DNA of 64,000 nucleotides, taken from contig CP103437.1 of assembly GCA_024919215.1 (NCBI GenBank), positions 248,001 to 312,000 on the forward strand, given 5' to 3'. Below the pieces are notes generated by a model. It worked only from the letters and a program-made list of their open reading frames with translations, searched no databases and was not told the origin of the DNA. The position numbers and the translations under genes are program-made. The DNA is from Methylophilaceae bacterium LSUCC0665. GTDB lineage: Bacteria > Pseudomonadota > Gammaproteobacteria > Burkholderiales > Methylophilaceae. Shown here one piece after another: positions 1-10,158 of the stretch (its first letter is position 1; every line of letters starts with the position of its first letter).

Positions 1-1251
1 TCCTGTAATCTGAACTCTTCCTCCACCAATCTCACTTTTGATCACTGGCGCAGTGATTATTTCAGTTATATTTTTTTCAATTAATAAAATAGCGATTCTT
101 TTACCAATATTATCTCGGGTAATTTTTTTAAAAATATTTGCACCTTTGCTATCTAAGTTAAGGGATACGATTGATTGCCCAGTTTGATTGTCAACACCAG
201 GACCTGCATTGTTGATATTTTCACCAGTTAAGATCACATCTTTTTTGAGAAGCAAGGGGTTTTGATTTCGATCGTAAAATAAATCTCTACCGAAAGGAAT
301 ATCGCCGTCAATTGCTTGATCGATATCAGCCGGACTAGCTTCATCATCAACCAGCCTCATTTCGAGCAGTGCAGTTCGACCGATAATATCTTTAGCTTTG
401 GCAGTATCTTGAACGCCTGGTAATTGAACAACAATTCTATTTTCACCTTGTTGCTGGATGATTGGCTCAGCAACACCTAACTCATTGATTCTATTATTTA
501 ATGTTTCTAAATTTTGCTTGATAGCAAACTTTGTCATTTCTTCTTTATTTGCTTGCGATCCCTCAATAGCAAGAATAAAGTTTCCATTATCTGTCATTTC
601 TTTAATCTTCTCTTTACCAATAGATCCACCTAGATTTACTCTTTTAGTAAATTCAAAACTTGAATCATTCTGAAGCAGAATATTTTTTGATTTTTTTAAA
701 TCATTTTCATTGGTTAGCTGAACTAAAATTAAACCATCTTCAACAGAAATCTGATCATATCTAATCTTATTTTCTCTTAATAATGTTCTAATTTCATTAA
801 TCCTTCCGGATGACTCTTTGGCTTCAATATTACTTAAATCAACTTGCATTAAGAAATGCACGCCGCCTCTTAAATCAAGCCCCAAATACATGGGTTGACC
901 CCCAACGCTTTCAAGCCATTTAGGGGAATTAGGAAGTAAATTCAATGCCACCACAAAATTTGGACCCAATTTTTCTTCAAGCAAACCTTTTGATGTGAGT
1001 TGATCTTCATTATTGGTTAATTTAATTTTTATATAGTTTTCGGTCAGGACTAGACCGTTAAAGGCAATATTATTTTCTTCGAGTATTTTTTCAGATTGTG
1101 ATGCAATGATGGGGTCCATCTTCTCACCCGATTTGATCGGCATAATTTGCACTGCAGGCGCTTCACCAAAAAAATTAGGCAGGGCATAAAATACAGCAAA
1201 GACCACTACTAAAAGAATTAAAGTATTTTTCCAACGAGAAAATTGATTCAT
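1..1251 (-). CDS. secD: Protein translocase subunit SecD (C-terminal end outside window)
   Basis: SecD is the inner-membrane subunit that, with SecF and YajC, helps proton-driven release of exported proteins from SecYEG. The frame opens at ATG 1251 and stays open for 417 codons to base 1, so the C-terminus is cut by the window edge. One membrane segment lies at about residues 10-28. The SecD signature LGLDLRGGVHFLMQVD lies near residue 123, and the LPGVQDTAKAKDIIGRTA motif of the second periplasmic part lies near 260. The visible end reads GGGRVQITG, matching the segment before the remaining membrane helices. It follows yajC by 12 bp, the usual yajC-secD order; secF would be expected beyond base 1. 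Confidence 0.97.
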   Translation of the reverse strand, partial: MNQFSRWKNTLILLVVVFAVFYALPNFFGEAPAVQIMPIKSGEKMDPIIASQSEKILEENNIAFNGLVLTENYIKIKLTNNEDQLTSKGLLEEKLGPNFVVALNLLPNSPKWLESVGGQPMYLGLDLRGGVHFLMQVDLSNIEAKESSGRINEIRTLLRENKIRYDQISVEDGLILVQLTNENDLKKSKNILLQNDSSFEFTKRVNLGGSIGKEKIKEMTDNGNFILAIEGSQANKEEMTKFAIKQNLETLNNRINELGVAEPIIQQQGENRIVVQLPGVQDTAKAKDIIGRTALLEMRLVDDEASPADIDQAIDGDIPFGRDLFYDRNQNPLLLKKDVILTGENINNAGPGVDNQTGQSIVSLNLDSKGANIFKKITRDNIGKRIAILLIEKNITEIITAPVIKSEIGGGRVQITG

Positions 1252-1263
1252 AGGTTCATCGAC

Positions 1264-1578
1264 TTAAATAGATTTAATAGTTCCCTTGCTTAAGACAGCT
1301 TGAACTGAATTTTTTTGCACCTTGATTTGAGTGTTATCGGATATTTGCAAAATCACAAAGTTATCTGCGACTTTTTCAATCTTTCCTAGGATGCCTGATG
1401 CAAGCATGATTTCATCTCCCTTTTTAAGTTCTGCTAACAATTTTTTATGCTCTTTGGCTTGCTTCATTTGTGGACGAATCAACATAAAATAAAACAAAAT
1501 AAAGATAATGATGAACGGAACAAAACTCATCAGACCGCCGGGAGCAGGAGCGCTGTTTGCGTAAGCTAGTGAAATCAT
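1264..1578 (-). CDS. yajC: Preprotein translocase accessory subunit YajC
   Basis: Small inner-membrane protein (104 aa) of the SecDF-YajC complex. One hydrophobic segment (FVPFIIIFILFYFMLIRP) is followed by the family's QxKxxKEHKKLLAELKKGDEI region and a small beta-rich cytoplasmic domain. The frame extends upstream to 1617, but I choose ATG 1578 because a GAGG ribosome binding site lies 7 nt before it and the protein then starts MISLAYANSAP, as relatives do. It sits between tgt and secD, the standard arrangement in many proteobacteria. Confidence 0.93.
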   Translation of the reverse strand: MISLAYANSAPAPGGLMSFVPFIIIFILFYFMLIRPQMKQAKEHKKLLAELKKGDEIMLASGILGKIEKVADNFVILQISDNTQIKVQKNSVQAVLSKGTIKSI

Positions 1579-1635
1579 TTGAACCTCAAATAAAAAAAAG
1601 AAAAAGAATTTTAGCATAATTACTCTGATTAAAGT

Positions 1636-2751
<1,116 letters not shown>

Positions 2752-2761
2752 TTAAAAGCCT

Positions 2762-2767
2762 ATTATA
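2762..2767 (-). promoter_or_regulatory. Possible -10 element for tgt-yajC-secD
   Basis: A perfect TATAAT on the minus strand, 23 nt upstream of the tgt start in the 85-bp tgt/pssA divergent gap. No good -35 hexamer lies at 16-18 bp, so this is a -10 match in AT-rich DNA only. Confidence 0.35.
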
Positions 2768-2824
2768 TGAGCAATCCTTTCTAAATACGATGAAAAAAGA
2801 AATGATCTAGGATAAAATTATGTG

Positions 2825-3583
2825 ATGAACAAATCAGTAAAAAAACAAAGTGAATTTTATTTACTTCCAAACTTATTTACAACAGCAGCATTGTTTTTTG
2901 GTTTCTTTTCCATTTTAAATGCGATGAATGGTAAATTCGAATTTGCTGCGTTAGCTATCTTTTTTGCATTAGTCATGGATGGCCTTGATGGGAGAGTGGC
3001 AAGACTTACCAACACAGAAAGCAAGTTTGGCGCCGAGTATGACAGTTTGTCAGACATGGTGTCTTTTGGTGTAGCACCTGCACTTGTGATGTATGTTTGG
3101 GCTTTAAAGCCATTAGGTAAGATAGGATGGATTGGAGCTTTTATCTACTGTGCATGTGCAGCATTTAGATTAGCAAGATTTAATACCAAGCTAGATGTGC
3201 TTGAAAAGAAATATTTCTTCGGGCTTCCATCACCTGCTGCTGCTGCACTGATCGCATCGTTTATCTGGGTTTGTATAGACAATGGAATTAGTGGCAATGA
3301 TACTTTTTTAAATTTTTTCCAAATGCAGTGGTTTGCATTAGTAATGATTCTTATTGCTGCATTATCAATGGTTACGGATATTAAATATTACAGCGGTAAG
3401 GATTTAAATTTAAGAAATAGCGTTCCTTCTGTATCCATTCTATTGATTGTGATGGGATTCTCTCTTTTATCTCATAGCCCTGCAGAAATAATATTTATTA
3501 TACTTCTTGGTTATTTATTGTCTGGCTATGTAAACTTTTTTAAAGAAAATTTTAAATTTGAAAAAAACAGAAAGACGAAATGA
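2825..3583 (+). CDS. pssA: CDP-diacylglycerol-serine O-phosphatidyltransferase (phosphatidylserine synthase)
   Basis: Makes phosphatidylserine from CDP-diacylglycerol and serine, the step before phosphatidylethanolamine. The CDP-alcohol phosphotransferase signature is complete near residues 50-75: [12 protein letters not shown], then [15 protein letters not shown] (D-G-x2-A-R ... G-x3-D-x3-D). Several membrane segments and about 252 aa fit the membrane-bound type, not the E. coli PLD-like type. ATG 2825 is preferred; GTG 2822 directly before it is in frame and better spaced from an AGGA. The gene overlaps leuA by 4 bp (ATGA), implying translational coupling. In many betaproteobacteria it follows ilvC and psd, which are not here. 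Confidence 0.93.
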   Translation: MNKSVKKQSEFYLLPNLFTTAALFFGFFSILNAMNGKFEFAALAIFFALVMDGLDGRVARLTNTESKFGAEYDSLSDMVSFGVAPALVMYVWALKPLGKIGWIGAFIYCACAAFRLARFNTKLDVLEKKYFFGLPSPAAAALIASFIWVCIDNGISGNDTFLNFFQMQWFALVMILIAALSMVTDIKYYSGKDLNLRNSVPSVSILLIVMGFSLLSHSPAEIIFIILLGYLLSGYVNFFKENFKFEKNRKTK

Positions 3584-5115
3584 CAGAAAAATTAATAATA
3601 TTTGACACCACGCTCAGAGATGGGGAGCAAAGTCCCGGCGCTTCAATGACGCAAGAAGAAAAAGTGCGCATTGCTCTCCAGTTGGAAAAGCTTGGCGTTG
3701 ATGTCATTGAGGCAGGTTTTGCTGCAGCGAGCCCTGGGGATTTTAAAGCGATCGAGGCAGTTGCAAAAAAAATTCAGAAATCTACTGTTTGCTCGCTCGC
3801 TCGGGCAGTAAAAAATGATATTGAAAGGGCAGGACATGCGATTCAAAGTGCCGCCTCAGGAAGAATTCATACATTTATTGCTACAAGTCCGATTCACATG
3901 GAAAATAAATTAAGAATGACCCCTGATCAAGTCTTAAATAGAGCGGTTGAGGCTGTGAAATGGGCTCTTGAATATACCGATGACGTCGAATTTTCTGCTG
4001 AAGATGCTGTTCGATCTGAGATGCCATTCTTGGTTGAAGTTTTTGATGCGGTTATACAGGCTGGTGCTAAAACAATTAATGTCCCTGACACAGTAGGATA
4101 TTCAATTCCCTTTCAGTGGGGTGACCGAATTAAACAACTTATTGATAAAGTACCTAATTCGCAATCAGTTATATGGTCTACTCATTGCCATAATGATCTT
4201 GGTATGGCGGTTGCAAATTCATTATCAGCCGTTTTAAATGGAGCAAGACAAGTTGAATGTACAATTAATGGTCTTGGGGAAAGGGCTGGTAATGCCAGCT
4301 TAGAAGAAGTTGTCATGACTGTAAAAACCAGACAAGATATTTTTAATTTACAAACCAATATTAATACTGAATTTATTGTACCGACATCTAAGTTGGTATC
4401 GACAATTACAGGATATGCTGTTCAACCTAATAAGGCGATTGTTGGAGCAAATGCTTTTGCCCATGAGTCAGGAATTCATCAAGATGGTGTTTTAAAGCAT
4501 AGGGAAACCTATGAAATTATGAAGGCTGAAGATGTGGGATGGGGCGCTAATAAAATTTCATTAGGCAAGCTATCTGGTAGAAATGCCTTTAAGAACCGTC
4601 TTGAAACACTGGGTATTGAGTTAGATTCGGATGAGCTTTTAAATGCGGCATTTGAAAAATTTAAAAATTTAGCGGATAAGAAATCAGAGATTTTTGATGA
4701 AGATATTCATGCATTAATTAGCGATGAGTATTCTGCAGATACTGCAGAGATTTTTAAATTAATTTCCTTGAAAGCGACAGCGGAGATAAATAAGAAACCA
4801 ACTGCCCAGATTACAATAGACATGGATGGTAAAGAGTTTTCTGAGGATTCTGAAGGAAGCGGCATGGTTGACGCTACTTTTAAAGCCATTGAAAAAATTG
4901 TTAAATCAGATTCTGAATTACTTCTTTATTCCGTGAGCAATATTACTACCGGTACTGATGCTCAAGGTGAGGTTACAGTTAGACTTGCCAAGGGTGGACG
5001 TGTTGTCAATGGCCAAGGATCTGATACTGACATTGTTATCGCGTCAGCTAAAGCCTACATTAATGCAGCGAACAAAATATTATCCAAGCTCGAGAGAGCG
5101 CATCCTCAGGTTTAA
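3580..5115 (+). CDS. leuA: 2-isopropylmalate synthase
   Basis: Condenses acetyl-CoA with 2-oxoisovalerate, the first committed step of leucine synthesis. The 511-aa protein has an N-terminal TIM barrel with [16 protein letters not shown] (residues 8-23) and the [14 protein letters not shown] metal-binding motif near 205. The [13 protein letters not shown] segment follows, then a C-terminal LeuA regulatory domain (about 390-505) that normally senses leucine. It is coupled to pssA by an ATGA overlap, and the HAD gene starts 2 nt after its stop, so the three form one unit. Confidence 0.97.
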   Translation: MTEKLIIFDTTLRDGEQSPGASMTQEEKVRIALQLEKLGVDVIEAGFAAASPGDFKAIEAVAKKIQKSTVCSLARAVKNDIERAGHAIQSAASGRIHTFIATSPIHMENKLRMTPDQVLNRAVEAVKWALEYTDDVEFSAEDAVRSEMPFLVEVFDAVIQAGAKTINVPDTVGYSIPFQWGDRIKQLIDKVPNSQSVIWSTHCHNDLGMAVANSLSAVLNGARQVECTINGLGERAGNASLEEVVMTVKTRQDIFNLQTNINTEFIVPTSKLVSTITGYAVQPNKAIVGANAFAHESGIHQDGVLKHRETYEIMKAEDVGWGANKISLGKLSGRNAFKNRLETLGIELDSDELLNAAFEKFKNLADKKSEIFDEDIHALISDEYSADTAEIFKLISLKATAEINKKPTAQITIDMDGKEFSEDSEGSGMVDATFKAIEKIVKSDSELLLYSVSNITTGTDAQGEVTVRLAKGGRVVNGQGSDTDIVIASAKAYINAANKILSKLERAHPQV

Positions 5116-5117
5116 TT

Positions 5118-5783
5118 TTGAATTTAGCATTATTTGATCTAGATAACACCTTGCTCAGGGGCGATTCTGATTATAACTGGTCAAAATTTCTTATCAAAAA
5201 TGGACTTTTGGATAGTAAAGAACATGAAAAACAAAATGAAATTTTTTATCAAGATTATAAAGACGGCTGTCTAGATATTTATAAATTTTGCGAGTTTCAA
5301 TTTCGTCCTTTTACTATGATAAAAAGAGATAAACTGAATCAGCTACGTGAGCAATACGTGGCTGAGGTGATTAAGCCTTTGGTAACTAAAAAGTCTCTAA
5401 ATCTGGTGAAGTCCCATCAAAAAAATAATGATTTATGTATGATCATTACGGCAACAAACTCATATATCACAAAGCCAATTGCTTCACTTTTCGGTGTAGA
5501 TGTTCTAATCGGAACTGATCCAGAAGAAGTTGATGGTATTTTTACTGGGCATGTTTCCGGAACTCCTTCATTTCAAGAGGGAAAAATTACTAGATTAAAA
5601 GCATGGTTACATGATCATCAATATTCGTTTGATAACTTCAAGCACACTTATTTTTATTCAGATTCTCAGAATGACCTACCTTTGTTAAATTCTGTATCAA
5701 ATCCGGTATGCGTTAATCCAGATCCTATTTTAGAGTCAAAGGCAAAACAAAATAATTGGCCTATAATTTCTTTGGATGATTAA
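5118..5783 (+). CDS. HAD-superfamily subfamily IB hydrolase (SerB-like phosphatase)
   Basis: The 221-aa protein starts with the HAD nucleophile motif FDLDNTLLRGDSD (Asp8, Asp10). It has a motif II threonine region near IITATNSY and motif III/IV YSDSQNDLPLL near residue 180. This is the HAD-IB group that includes phosphoserine and histidinol-phosphate phosphatases; the substrate cannot be read from sequence. The start is TTG 5118: the next ATG would delete the catalytic motif, and relatives begin MNLALFDLD. It lies 2 nt after leuA and its stop overlaps ypjD on the other strand by 4 bp. Confidence 0.85.
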   Translation: MNLALFDLDNTLLRGDSDYNWSKFLIKNGLLDSKEHEKQNEIFYQDYKDGCLDIYKFCEFQFRPFTMIKRDKLNQLREQYVAEVIKPLVTKKSLNLVKSHQKNNDLCMIITATNSYITKPIASLFGVDVLIGTDPEEVDGIFTGHVSGTPSFQEGKITRLKAWLHDHQYSFDNFKHTYFYSDSQNDLPLLNSVSNPVCVNPDPILESKAKQNNWPIISLDD

Positions 5784-6556
5784 CCTATTAGATACTCAAA
5801 AACAAACTTGCTGCCGAAGTAAGAAAGTACTAGAAGGATAAAAGCAAACAAAGATAGCTTTATCGCTTTTCTCCCTCTTAATCCATTAATTTGTCTTTGG
5901 TAAAAAATATAACCATAAAAAATCCAAGAAAATATTCCAAATAAAGTCTTGTGATTGAAAACAAAAGCACTATTAAAAATTTCCTGTGAAAAGAAAATTC
6001 CTGTAAAAATTGTAATAGATAAAAGTAAAAAACCTATTCCTATCATCGTAAAAAGAAACTGTTCCATACTTAATAGAGAGTTATCGGTTGAAAAAAGTGA
6101 TGAGATCTTTTTCTTATGAAGATTGTTTTCTAAAAATAATATAAAAATAGAAAAAACAGCGGAGTAAGTTAAAAGACCATAGGCTATTATCGCAATGGTG
6201 ATATGGGCAAGATAATAAAGTGAGTCTGTATCTCTAATGGAATACTCATGTGAGAAAAAATAATGAAAAACTAAGATAACTAGAGTTGGAATAATTACTA
6301 TTTTTTCTAGGCCTTGGTAATTCATCTTTATATTAAATATTAAATAAAATATAACGGTAACAATGCTTACCACAAGCAAGGCATTTGAAAAGTCAAAGTT
6401 AAATTCGTTAAGAACAACATCATGGTAGATAAGAAAAAGGTGACTAATTAATGCTACAAATAAAAAAATATTTTTTAATTGGATATTTTTTTTTAAATTT
6501 ACAAGGCTGAGTAAATAAAAAATCAATGCAGCAGATAGCGATCCAAAATACAACAT
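5780..6556 (-). CDS. ypjD: YpjD/CcsA-type inner membrane protein (cytochrome c assembly-like)
   Basis: A 258-aa polytopic membrane protein with about eight hydrophobic segments. It belongs by overall character to the CcmC/CcsA/HemX group: a central region with YYLAHITIAIIAYGLLTYSAVFSIFI, carrying a His typical of haem-handling relatives, and a later FNHKTLFGIFSWIFYG. In betaproteobacteria this gene usually lies divergent from ffh, as here, with 53 bp between the start codons. A role in haem or cytochrome c maturation is inferred from family only; E. coli YpjD itself is poorly characterised. Confidence 0.8.
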   Translation of the reverse strand: MLYFGSLSAALIFYLLSLVNLKKNIQLKNIFLFVALISHLFLIYHDVVLNEFNFDFSNALLVVSIVTVIFYLIFNIKMNYQGLEKIVIIPTLVILVFHYFFSHEYSIRDTDSLYYLAHITIAIIAYGLLTYSAVFSIFILFLENNLHKKKISSLFSTDNSLLSMEQFLFTMIGIGFLLLSITIFTGIFFSQEIFNSAFVFNHKTLFGIFSWIFYGYIFYQRQINGLRGRKAIKLSLFAFILLVLSYFGSKFVFEYLIG

Positions 6557-6609
6557 ATGTCTTCTTAATGATTTACAATAATTAATTATATTATAGGTTA
6601 AAAAATATT

Positions 6610-7965
6610 ATGTTAGAAAATTTAACAGATAAGCTGCAATCAGTTGTTAGAAAAATTTCTGGCCAATCAAGATTCACTGAAGAAAATATAAGCGATGCAA
6701 TGAGAGAAGTAAGGATCGCTTTAATTGAAGCTGATGTAGCAATTCCAGTTGTTAAATTTTTTATTGATCAGGTAAAAGAAAAAGTCATCGGTAAAGAAGT
6801 ACTTAAAACAGTGTCACCAGGGGACGCTATTGTTAAGATCGTTCAAGATGAATTAACAAACCTAATGGGGCCTGAGAATGTTCCCTTGAACCTAGAAAAA
6901 AAACCACCCTCGGTAATCTTGATGGCAGGCTTGCAAGGTTCTGGTAAAACAACTACATCAGCAAAATTAGCAAAACTTTTAAAAGAGCAAAAAAAGAAAG
7001 TAATGCTTGTCAGCGCTGATGTTTACCGACCTGCAGCGATAGACCAATTAAAAACATTAGCAGCAAGTATTGATGTTGAGTGCTTCGATTCCACTGAAAA
7101 AGATAAACCGATCAAAATAGCTGAAAAATCAATTGATTATGCAAAAAAACATTTCTTTGATGTTGTCATCTTTGATACAGCCGGAAGAACAGCGATTGAT
7201 GAAAAAATGATGAAAGAAATCCAAGTATTACATAAAGAATTAAAGCCAGCCGAAACACTTTTTGTTGTCGATTCTATGCAGGGTCAAGATGCAGTAAATA
7301 CTGCGAGTGCTTTTAATGATGCCCTTGAGTTAACCGGGATTGTTCTCACAAAAATTGACGGAGATTCAAGAGGAGGTGCGGCGTTATCTGCAAAACATAT
7401 TATTGGTAAACCAATTAAATTTGTTGGTGTGAATGAGAAGATCAATGGTATTGAGCCTTTTTATCCTGATCGATTAGCATCAAGAATCTTGGGCATGGGG
7501 GATATTGTTGGCTTGGTTGAAGAAGCTCAAAAAAACGTTGACCAAAAAGAGGCTCAAAAATTAGCTGAAAAAGTTAAATCAGGAAAAAATTTCGATTTAG
7601 AAGACTTTAAAAATCAAATTGTTCAGATGAAAAAAATGGGTGGTGTGGGCGCTATGATGGATAAGATGCCATCTCAACTCATGGGGCAGGCTCAGCAGAA
7701 AATTAACCCAGAAGATGGAGACAAGTCTTTAATGCAACTTGAGGCAATCATCAACTCAATGACTCCGCTTGAGAGAAAAGAACCTGATTTAATCAAGGCA
7801 AAAAGAAAACAAAGGATTGCCAATGGCTCTGGTACCAGGGTGCAAGACATTAATCGTTTATTAACACAGTATGAGCAAATGCGAAAAATGATGAAAATGT
7901 TTTCTAAGGGCGGCTTATCAAAAATGATGAGAGGGCTCGCCGGAAAATTCCCTGGAATGAGGTAA
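6610..7965 (+). CDS. ffh: Signal recognition particle protein Ffh
   Basis: GTPase that binds 4.5S RNA and signal sequences of nascent membrane proteins. The 451 aa match the usual 453. The N domain precedes a G domain with the P-loop GLQGSGKTTTSAKLA near residue 105, then SADVYRPAAIDQLK, DTAGR and TKIDGDSRGGA. The C-terminal M domain is methionine-rich, with KMGGVGAMMDKMP and QMRKMMKMFSKGG. No 4.5S RNA gene is evident in this window. Confidence 0.98.
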   Translation: MLENLTDKLQSVVRKISGQSRFTEENISDAMREVRIALIEADVAIPVVKFFIDQVKEKVIGKEVLKTVSPGDAIVKIVQDELTNLMGPENVPLNLEKKPPSVILMAGLQGSGKTTTSAKLAKLLKEQKKKVMLVSADVYRPAAIDQLKTLAASIDVECFDSTEKDKPIKIAEKSIDYAKKHFFDVVIFDTAGRTAIDEKMMKEIQVLHKELKPAETLFVVDSMQGQDAVNTASAFNDALELTGIVLTKIDGDSRGGAALSAKHIIGKPIKFVGVNEKINGIEPFYPDRLASRILGMGDIVGLVEEAQKNVDQKEAQKLAEKVKSGKNFDLEDFKNQIVQMKKMGGVGAMMDKMPSQLMGQAQQKINPEDGDKSLMQLEAIINSMTPLERKEPDLIKAKRKQRIANGSGTRVQDINRLLTQYEQMRKMMKMFSKGGLSKMMRGLAGKFPGMR

Positions 7966-7981
7966 AAATTCCTTTTGTTTA

Positions 7982-8010
7982 TTGACCAATTAAACGATCT
8001 AGTCCATAAT
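7982..8010 (+). promoter_or_regulatory. Sigma70-type promoter of tRNA-Lys
   Basis: TTGACC (7982-7987), 17 nt spacer, CATAAT (8005-8010), followed by a GC-rich GCG discriminator at 8012-8014 typical of stable-RNA promoters. It sits between the ffh stop and the tRNA, about 16 nt before the mature 5' end. Confidence 0.65.
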
Positions 8011-8026
8011 TGCGTGTTTGATTCAT

Positions 8027-8102
8027 GGGGTGTTAGCTCAGTTGGTAGAGCAGCGGACTTTTAATCCGTTGGTCGCGAGTTCGAATCTCGCACACCCTAC
8101 CA
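8027..8102 (+). tRNA. tRNA-Lys (anticodon TTT)
   Basis: Full cloverleaf with encoded CCA (8100-8102). Acceptor 8027-8033 pairs with 8092-8098. The anticodon stem GCGGA/TCCGT encloses CTTTTAA with anticodon 8060-8062, and the T-arm is GCGAG-TTCGAAT-CTCGC. The first acceptor pair is G1 with T72, a wobble instead of the common G-C. It reads AAA and AAG. Confidence 0.96.
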
Positions 8103-8108
8103 CTTTAT

Positions 8109-8738
8109 TTATTCAGCCACCACAATTCCTTTTTCTTTTTTAATCTTGATAATTTCTGCTGAATATTTTTTCGCATCAGATAGCTGATGACTTACTAAAA
8201 ACGTAACAATTTGATTTTCAATAATGTGGTGATGGAGTTTTTTTATTAATTGATCACGATATTCTTTATCAATTGCGTGAAAAGACTCATCAATAAGTAA
8301 AATGCTTGGATTTTTTACGAGCGCCCTGGCGATAGACACTTTTTGAGACTCTCCACCAGATAGACTTTTAATATTTTTATCCAGTAATTCATGAATATTC
8401 ATGAGATCAATGATCTTGTTGAAGTTGTTTTGTTTTAAAGCCCCAAAAGTAATATTGTCTTTGACATTCAAATGGGAAAATAATCTTAAATCTTGAAATA
8501 CATAGCCTACATTTCTTAATTGGGATGCAATATTGATATTCTTACTCGCATCGAAAAATCTTCTCCCAGCAATATCAATTAAGCCGTATTGAGGCTGTTT
8601 TAGTCCTGCAATCATCTTCAGGATGGTTGTTTTACCAACACCAGAGTGTCCATATAAAAAAACAATTTGTGATTTCGTTTTCACTTTGATTTGCATCGAC
8701 AAGCTCGGATTTTGATATGTAAAATCTAAATAAATCAT
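8109..8738 (-). CDS. modC: Molybdate-type ABC transporter ATP-binding protein
   Basis: A 209-aa ABC ATPase with Walker A YGHSGVGKTT near residue 29, signature LSGGESQKVSIARAL near 127, Walker B SILLIDES near 150 and the H-loop histidine in LVSHQLSD. The modB-like and modA-like neighbours indicate an oxyanion importer, most likely for molybdate. The protein stops after the ATPase domain, so it lacks the C-terminal TOBE/Mop domain of E. coli ModC (about 350 aa). Its start overlaps the modB stop by 4 bp. Tungstate or another oxyanion is a possible alternative substrate. Confidence 0.85.
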   Translation of the reverse strand: MIYLDFTYQNPSLSMQIKVKTKSQIVFLYGHSGVGKTTILKMIAGLKQPQYGLIDIAGRRFFDASKNINIASQLRNVGYVFQDLRLFSHLNVKDNITFGALKQNNFNKIIDLMNIHELLDKNIKSLSGGESQKVSIARALVKNPSILLIDESFHAIDKEYRDQLIKKLHHHIIENQIVTFLVSHQLSDAKKYSAEIIKIKKEKGIVVAE

Positions 8739-9403
8739 TTATTAAGCCGGTTACTTATCATTAATGCTGCCATGGAGATAAAAACACTTATCCCAACTAA
8801 TCGAATAACTATTAGATTAGCATCAGGGTCTTGAAGGGAAGAGTAAATAGCAAGTGGGAGTGTTTGTGTTTCACCAAAAATATTTCCAGCAAAAGTAATG
8901 GTAGCACCAAACTCCCCAAGACTTCTGCTGAAGCTTAAAATAAAACCAGCAATAATTCCATTCTTACTCAAAGGAATAATAATTTTTTTTAAAATTTTTA
9001 TTTTATTAGCACCTAATGTTTGTGCTGCTTCGATAATTTTGGGATCAATTTCAGAAATCGATTGACGAATGGATCTTACAAAAAGGGGAAACCCCATGAC
9101 TGATGAGGCAATCATTGCTGCAATCCATGAAAAAGAAATCCTTATATTAAATGTAGAAAAAAAAATATCACCAACCAACCCATTCTTTCCAAAAATAATT
9201 AATAGAAAAAAACCAATTACGACAGGTGGCAACACCAAAGGAAGATGAATAAGGCCGTCAATCAAAGATTTCCCAGTAAAATTTTTTGTAGCTAATAGAT
9301 AAGCCATTATAAATGAAGGAAAAAAAGTAATGATTGATGAAATTGATGCAACTTTTATCGAGAGTAAAAGAACAGTGATTTCATAATCAGATAAGGCAAT
9401 CAT
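8735..9403 (-). CDS. modB: Molybdate-type ABC transporter permease
   Basis: A 222-aa inner-membrane permease with about five hydrophobic segments. It has the conserved EAA-loop sequence EAAQTLGANKIKILKKIIIP near residue 143, which contacts the ATPase. The segment LVLPPVVIGFFLLIIFGKNG near 55 and SRSLGEFGATITFAGN near 160 are characteristic of ModB/CysT-type oxyanion permeases. Its start shares one base with the modA stop and its end overlaps modC by 4 bp, so the three genes form a tight modABC operon. Confidence 0.9.
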   Translation of the reverse strand: MIALSDYEITVLLLSIKVASISSIITFFPSFIMAYLLATKNFTGKSLIDGLIHLPLVLPPVVIGFFLLIIFGKNGLVGDIFFSTFNIRISFSWIAAMIASSVMGFPLFVRSIRQSISEIDPKIIEAAQTLGANKIKILKKIIIPLSKNGIIAGFILSFSRSLGEFGATITFAGNIFGETQTLPLAIYSSLQDPDANLIVIRLVGISVFISMAALMISNRLNK

Positions 9404-10152
9404 CAGTTAATTATAAACCCATGATTTCTTAATTTACTTAAAACATTTGGTTGCTGAAGATAATTCACAAAATGCTTAGTTTGTTTATTATTTTTCAGAA
9501 TACCAATTTCATAAGCAATATCAGAGTATAAATTTAATGGAATACTTTGGATATCAATATTTTTATCAAAATTAAAGGTATCGCTTGAGTAGGTAACAGC
9601 ATAATCACATTCTTTGATTGATAAGTAATACCTTACCGATACTGCATCTTTCAAAAAAATAATTTGATTTTTAGGTATGTTTAGCTTCAAGGCATTAATC
9701 GCCTCAACACTATATATTCCAAGAGGAGCATTCTTTGGATCCGCAAGACAAAATCTTTCATTTTGATTCAGGGTAAAATTCTCTATCGATTTAATAGAAC
9801 CTATTAATGAAAGCGAGTTAGAAATCCAGAGATACCTTTCTTTAATTTTCTGATGTTTTTCTAAATAATCCACCCATTTTTTATTCGCTGAAATAAAAAT
9901 ATCGTAGGGCGCATCTCTTATAATTTGTTGGGCAATATTTCCAGAAGCACCCATCCCCACTTTCAATTTCAGATTGCTCTGTATTTCATAATCACGAATG
10001 ATCTCTTTCATAACATTGTGAAGGCTTGAGGCATAGCCAATGATGATGTCTTCATTTGCCTTTATTGTTTCTGAAAAAAGAATAAAAAATGCAAAAATTA
10101 TTTTTAAATAATTATTAAAGATAATTGAATTTAATGATTTATGGATAATCAT
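9403..10152 (-). CDS. modA: Periplasmic molybdate-binding protein ModA
   Basis: Substrate-binding protein (249 aa) of the adjacent ABC importer. An N-terminal hydrophobic segment with A-N at about residue 33 suggests a signal peptide. The mature part starts with a ligand-loop segment resembling the usual AASL (here GYASSLHNVM), then has GASGNIAQQI and DIFISANKKWVDYL, typical of ModA. The only ATG start is at 10152; it lies inside the first codons of the divergent protease frame if that gene is started at its most upstream ATG. The exact anion is not provable from sequence. Confidence 0.88.
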   Translation of the reverse strand: MIIHKSLNSIIFNNYLKIIFAFFILFSETIKANEDIIIGYASSLHNVMKEIIRDYEIQSNLKLKVGMGASGNIAQQIIRDAPYDIFISANKKWVDYLEKHQKIKERYLWISNSLSLIGSIKSIENFTLNQNERFCLADPKNAPLGIYSVEAINALKLNIPKNQIIFLKDAVSVRYYLSIKECDYAVTYSSDTFNFDKNIDIQSIPLNLYSDIAYEIGILKNNKQTKHFVNYLQQPNVLSKLRNHGFIIN

Positions 10153-10158
10153 AAAAAT

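Noticed and set aside
458-673. Plus-strand open frame inside secD
   Set aside because: Shadow of the well-supported secD reading frame on the minus strand.
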